Assembly: GCA_902384455.1 (NCBI GenBank)
Contig: CABMCB010000051.1
Coordinates: 1-39,017, forward strand
DNA: 39,017 bases
From: an uncultured archaeon
GTDB lineage: Archaea > Altiarchaeota > Altiarchaeia > IMC4 > SCGC-AAA252-I15
Direction: 5' to 3'
Shown here: positions 37,837-39,017 of the stretch, in pieces
How positions within the stretch are numbered: position 1 is the first letter of the stretch
How the letters are laid out: every line of letters starts with the position of its first letter
The notes under the pieces: model-generated
The model's input: the letters and a program-made list of their open reading frames with translations, nothing else
Told to the model about the DNA's origin: nothing
Databases searched by the model: none
Program-made: the position numbers and the translations under genes

Positions 37837-39017
37837 ATGCGCCTCACTATCTTGCTCACAATTCTTTTTGTCTCAACGTATGCCGTTTCAGCTCAGCCTA
37901 TTTACACGTTCGACTTCAATTCCGGAACTCAAGGTTGGACGCACGGGTACTACAACAATCAGCCTGACGGCGGTGGAGGGGGCGATTCATGGGCCCTATC
38001 CAGCACATTATGCCGAACTGGGTTCCTCAACAACGCCTTTATGGCGCAGCAAGCGAACTGTGGAGTAAACCAAAGCAGTTACCTGCGCAGTCCAACATTG
38101 GACATAGCCGGCTACACCAAGCTTTCTCTCCAGTTCGACGTCTGGGTTAGAGACGAAGAATACTATCCGTTCAATCAAGGAGGATGCCCCGGCGAACCTG
38201 ATAAAAGAGACGAAAAAAACGTTGAAGTAAGCTTTGACGGCGGACAATCATACGTAAACCTCCAGTGCGGATTCGGATTCAGCGACACCCCCCAATACAT
38301 AACACTGACCTTTGACTTATCCCCATACCTCCCAGCGCAAAACATCATAGTCAGATACCGCTACGAAACCAAAGACGCCGACTACAACTTCATAAGCAAC
38401 CCCCTATACGGAGGAGACGACGGATTCGCCATAGACAACGTCAAAATAATAAACACCGGCTCACACACAACAACCACGACCACAACCACCACAACAACAT
38501 CCACCACAATCACCACAACCACAACAACCACAATCACAACCACCACAACAACATCCACCACAATCACCACAACCACAACACCAACGTCCACCACCACAAC
38601 CACCACGACCACAATAATACCCGGCTGCCCCCCAGACGGAGCAGACCAAAAACAACTATACGCAACACTAAACAACACAAACCCCGAACCTCAAAGAGCC
38701 CAAACATTCACCCCCTCCACACCAAACCTCATAGCAGTAAAACTATCCGTCTACACCCAAGCGCCAGCACCAACAACAATCGACATACAAAACACCACAA
38801 ACGGACTACCCAACGGCGAAACACTAGCCACATCAACAACCAGAACCCAAACCCAACTACCAAACTACGACGTATACACATACGAATTCAACACCCCCCC
38901 AACACTCACACCCGGCCAAACATACGCCATAATCACAGACGCAACAACCCCCCTATGGGGACACACCCTAAACGCCTACCTACAAGGCACCCACCTGCTA
39001 TACGCCGGAGGAACATG
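37837..39017 (+). CDS. Secreted jelly-roll protein with Thr-rich stalk, 3' end missing
   Basis: The frame starts at ATG 37837 and stays open to the window end (393 codons seen). A signal peptide (MRLTILLTILFVSTYAVSA, cut before QPIY) leads to a MAM/concanavalin-like jelly-roll domain: FDFNSGTQGWTHG, SPTLDIAGYTKLSLQFDVWV, VEVSFDGGQSYVNL and GDDGFAIDNVKI. Next comes a stalk of about 50 residues almost wholly Thr with Ser and Ile (about nt 38464-38615), a likely O-glycosylated spacer. A second beta-sandwich follows (AQTFTPSTPNLIAVKLSVYTQ, then PGQTYAIITD), of the choice-of-anchor/FN3-like type. It is likely a cell-surface adhesin or carbohydrate-binding protein; the C-terminal anchor lies outside the window. 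It seems to be a separate unit from the preceding genes. Confidence 0.75.
   Translation, partial: MRLTILLTILFVSTYAVSAQPIYTFDFNSGTQGWTHGYYNNQPDGGGGGDSWALSSTLCRTGFLNNAFMAQQANCGVNQSSYLRSPTLDIAGYTKLSLQFDVWVRDEEYYPFNQGGCPGEPDKRDEKNVEVSFDGGQSYVNLQCGFGFSDTPQYITLTFDLSPYLPAQNIIVRYRYETKDADYNFISNPLYGGDDGFAIDNVKIINTGSHTTTTTTTTTTTSTTITTTTTTTITTTTTTSTTITTTTTPTSTTTTTTTTIIPGCPPDGADQKQLYATLNNTNPEPQRAQTFTPSTPNLIAVKLSVYTQAPAPTTIDIQNTTNGLPNGETLATSTTRTQTQLPNYDVYTYEFNTPPTLTPGQTYAIITDATTPLWGHTLNAYLQGTHLLYAGGT
38481..38580 (+). repeat. 46-base direct repeat, 54-base period, in the Thr stalk
   Basis: Positions 38481-38526 are identical to 38535-38580 (46 of 46). The period is 54 bases, or 18 codons, so the reading frame is kept. 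The repeat uses only A, C and a few T on the coding strand and is a typical site for length change by slippage or recombination. Confidence 0.85.

Noticed and set aside
38461..38620. CRISPR-like or minisatellite array
   Set aside because: Only two exact copies, in frame inside a coding stalk, with no unique spacers.
38382..38678. Minus-strand frame coding for a long poly-Val stretch
   Set aside because: It is the reverse complement of the Thr repeat (ACC/ACA read as GGT/TGT/GTG); a compositional artefact.

Overview
This window comes from an archaeon. The evidence is transcription factor B, the H/ACA RNP protein Gar1, CTP-dependent riboflavin kinase, a Hjc-type Holliday junction resolvase, an archaeal-type arginyl-tRNA synthetase, and TATA-like boxes about 25-35 bases ahead of several near-leaderless starts. 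Long Thr/Asn-rich secreted proteins would suit several lineages, including DPANN and Altiarchaeota-like groups, but I cannot fix the lineage. I saw no rRNA, tRNA, CRISPR array, transposase or phage gene.

Layout. (1) 1-5097: the 3' part of a giant surface protein with large internal repeats and a C-terminal membrane anchor. (2) 5101-13705, minus strand: a cell-surface cluster with three secreted or membrane-anchored proteins, two MinD/ParA-like ATPases flanking an 871-residue-class surface protein, an acidic cytoplasmic protein and a HELSH membrane peptidase. (3) 13706-14127: a divergent control region with many AT-rich repeats, one of which recurs ahead of the second minD. (4) 14128-16526: two paralogous secreted proteins, a strong hairpin and a small winged-helix protein. 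(5) 16581-22199: an operon MoxR - KaiC-like - KaiC-like - MoxR - DUF58 - VWA membrane protein - small basic protein, followed on the minus strand by a SpoIIM/DUF95-like protein and a zinc-ribbon membrane protein. (6) 23365-29861: housekeeping genes gar1, tfb, ribK, AMMECR1, a flavoprotein, nadA, hjc, a zinc-finger protein and argS. (7) 29999-37715: a four-gene unit of TPR/beta-sandwich/DUF835 protein, a third MoxR ATPase, a secreted beta-propeller/TPR membrane protein and a membrane protein with a winged-helix-like domain. (8) 37837-end: the start of a secreted jelly-roll protein with a Thr-rich stalk.

How it may work together (inference): blocks 2-4 look like one surface-structure locus, with two abundant secreted subunits on one side of a shared control region and membrane accessory proteins plus MinD-type ATPases on the other. 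Blocks 5 and 7 are two MoxR-centred systems that pair AAA+ ATPases with VWA or TPR partners and membrane or secreted components. A further unusual trait is that base composition switches in blocks between A/C-rich and G/T-rich on the same strand. It does so inside genes and regardless of gene direction, so close paralogues use almost opposite synonymous codons.
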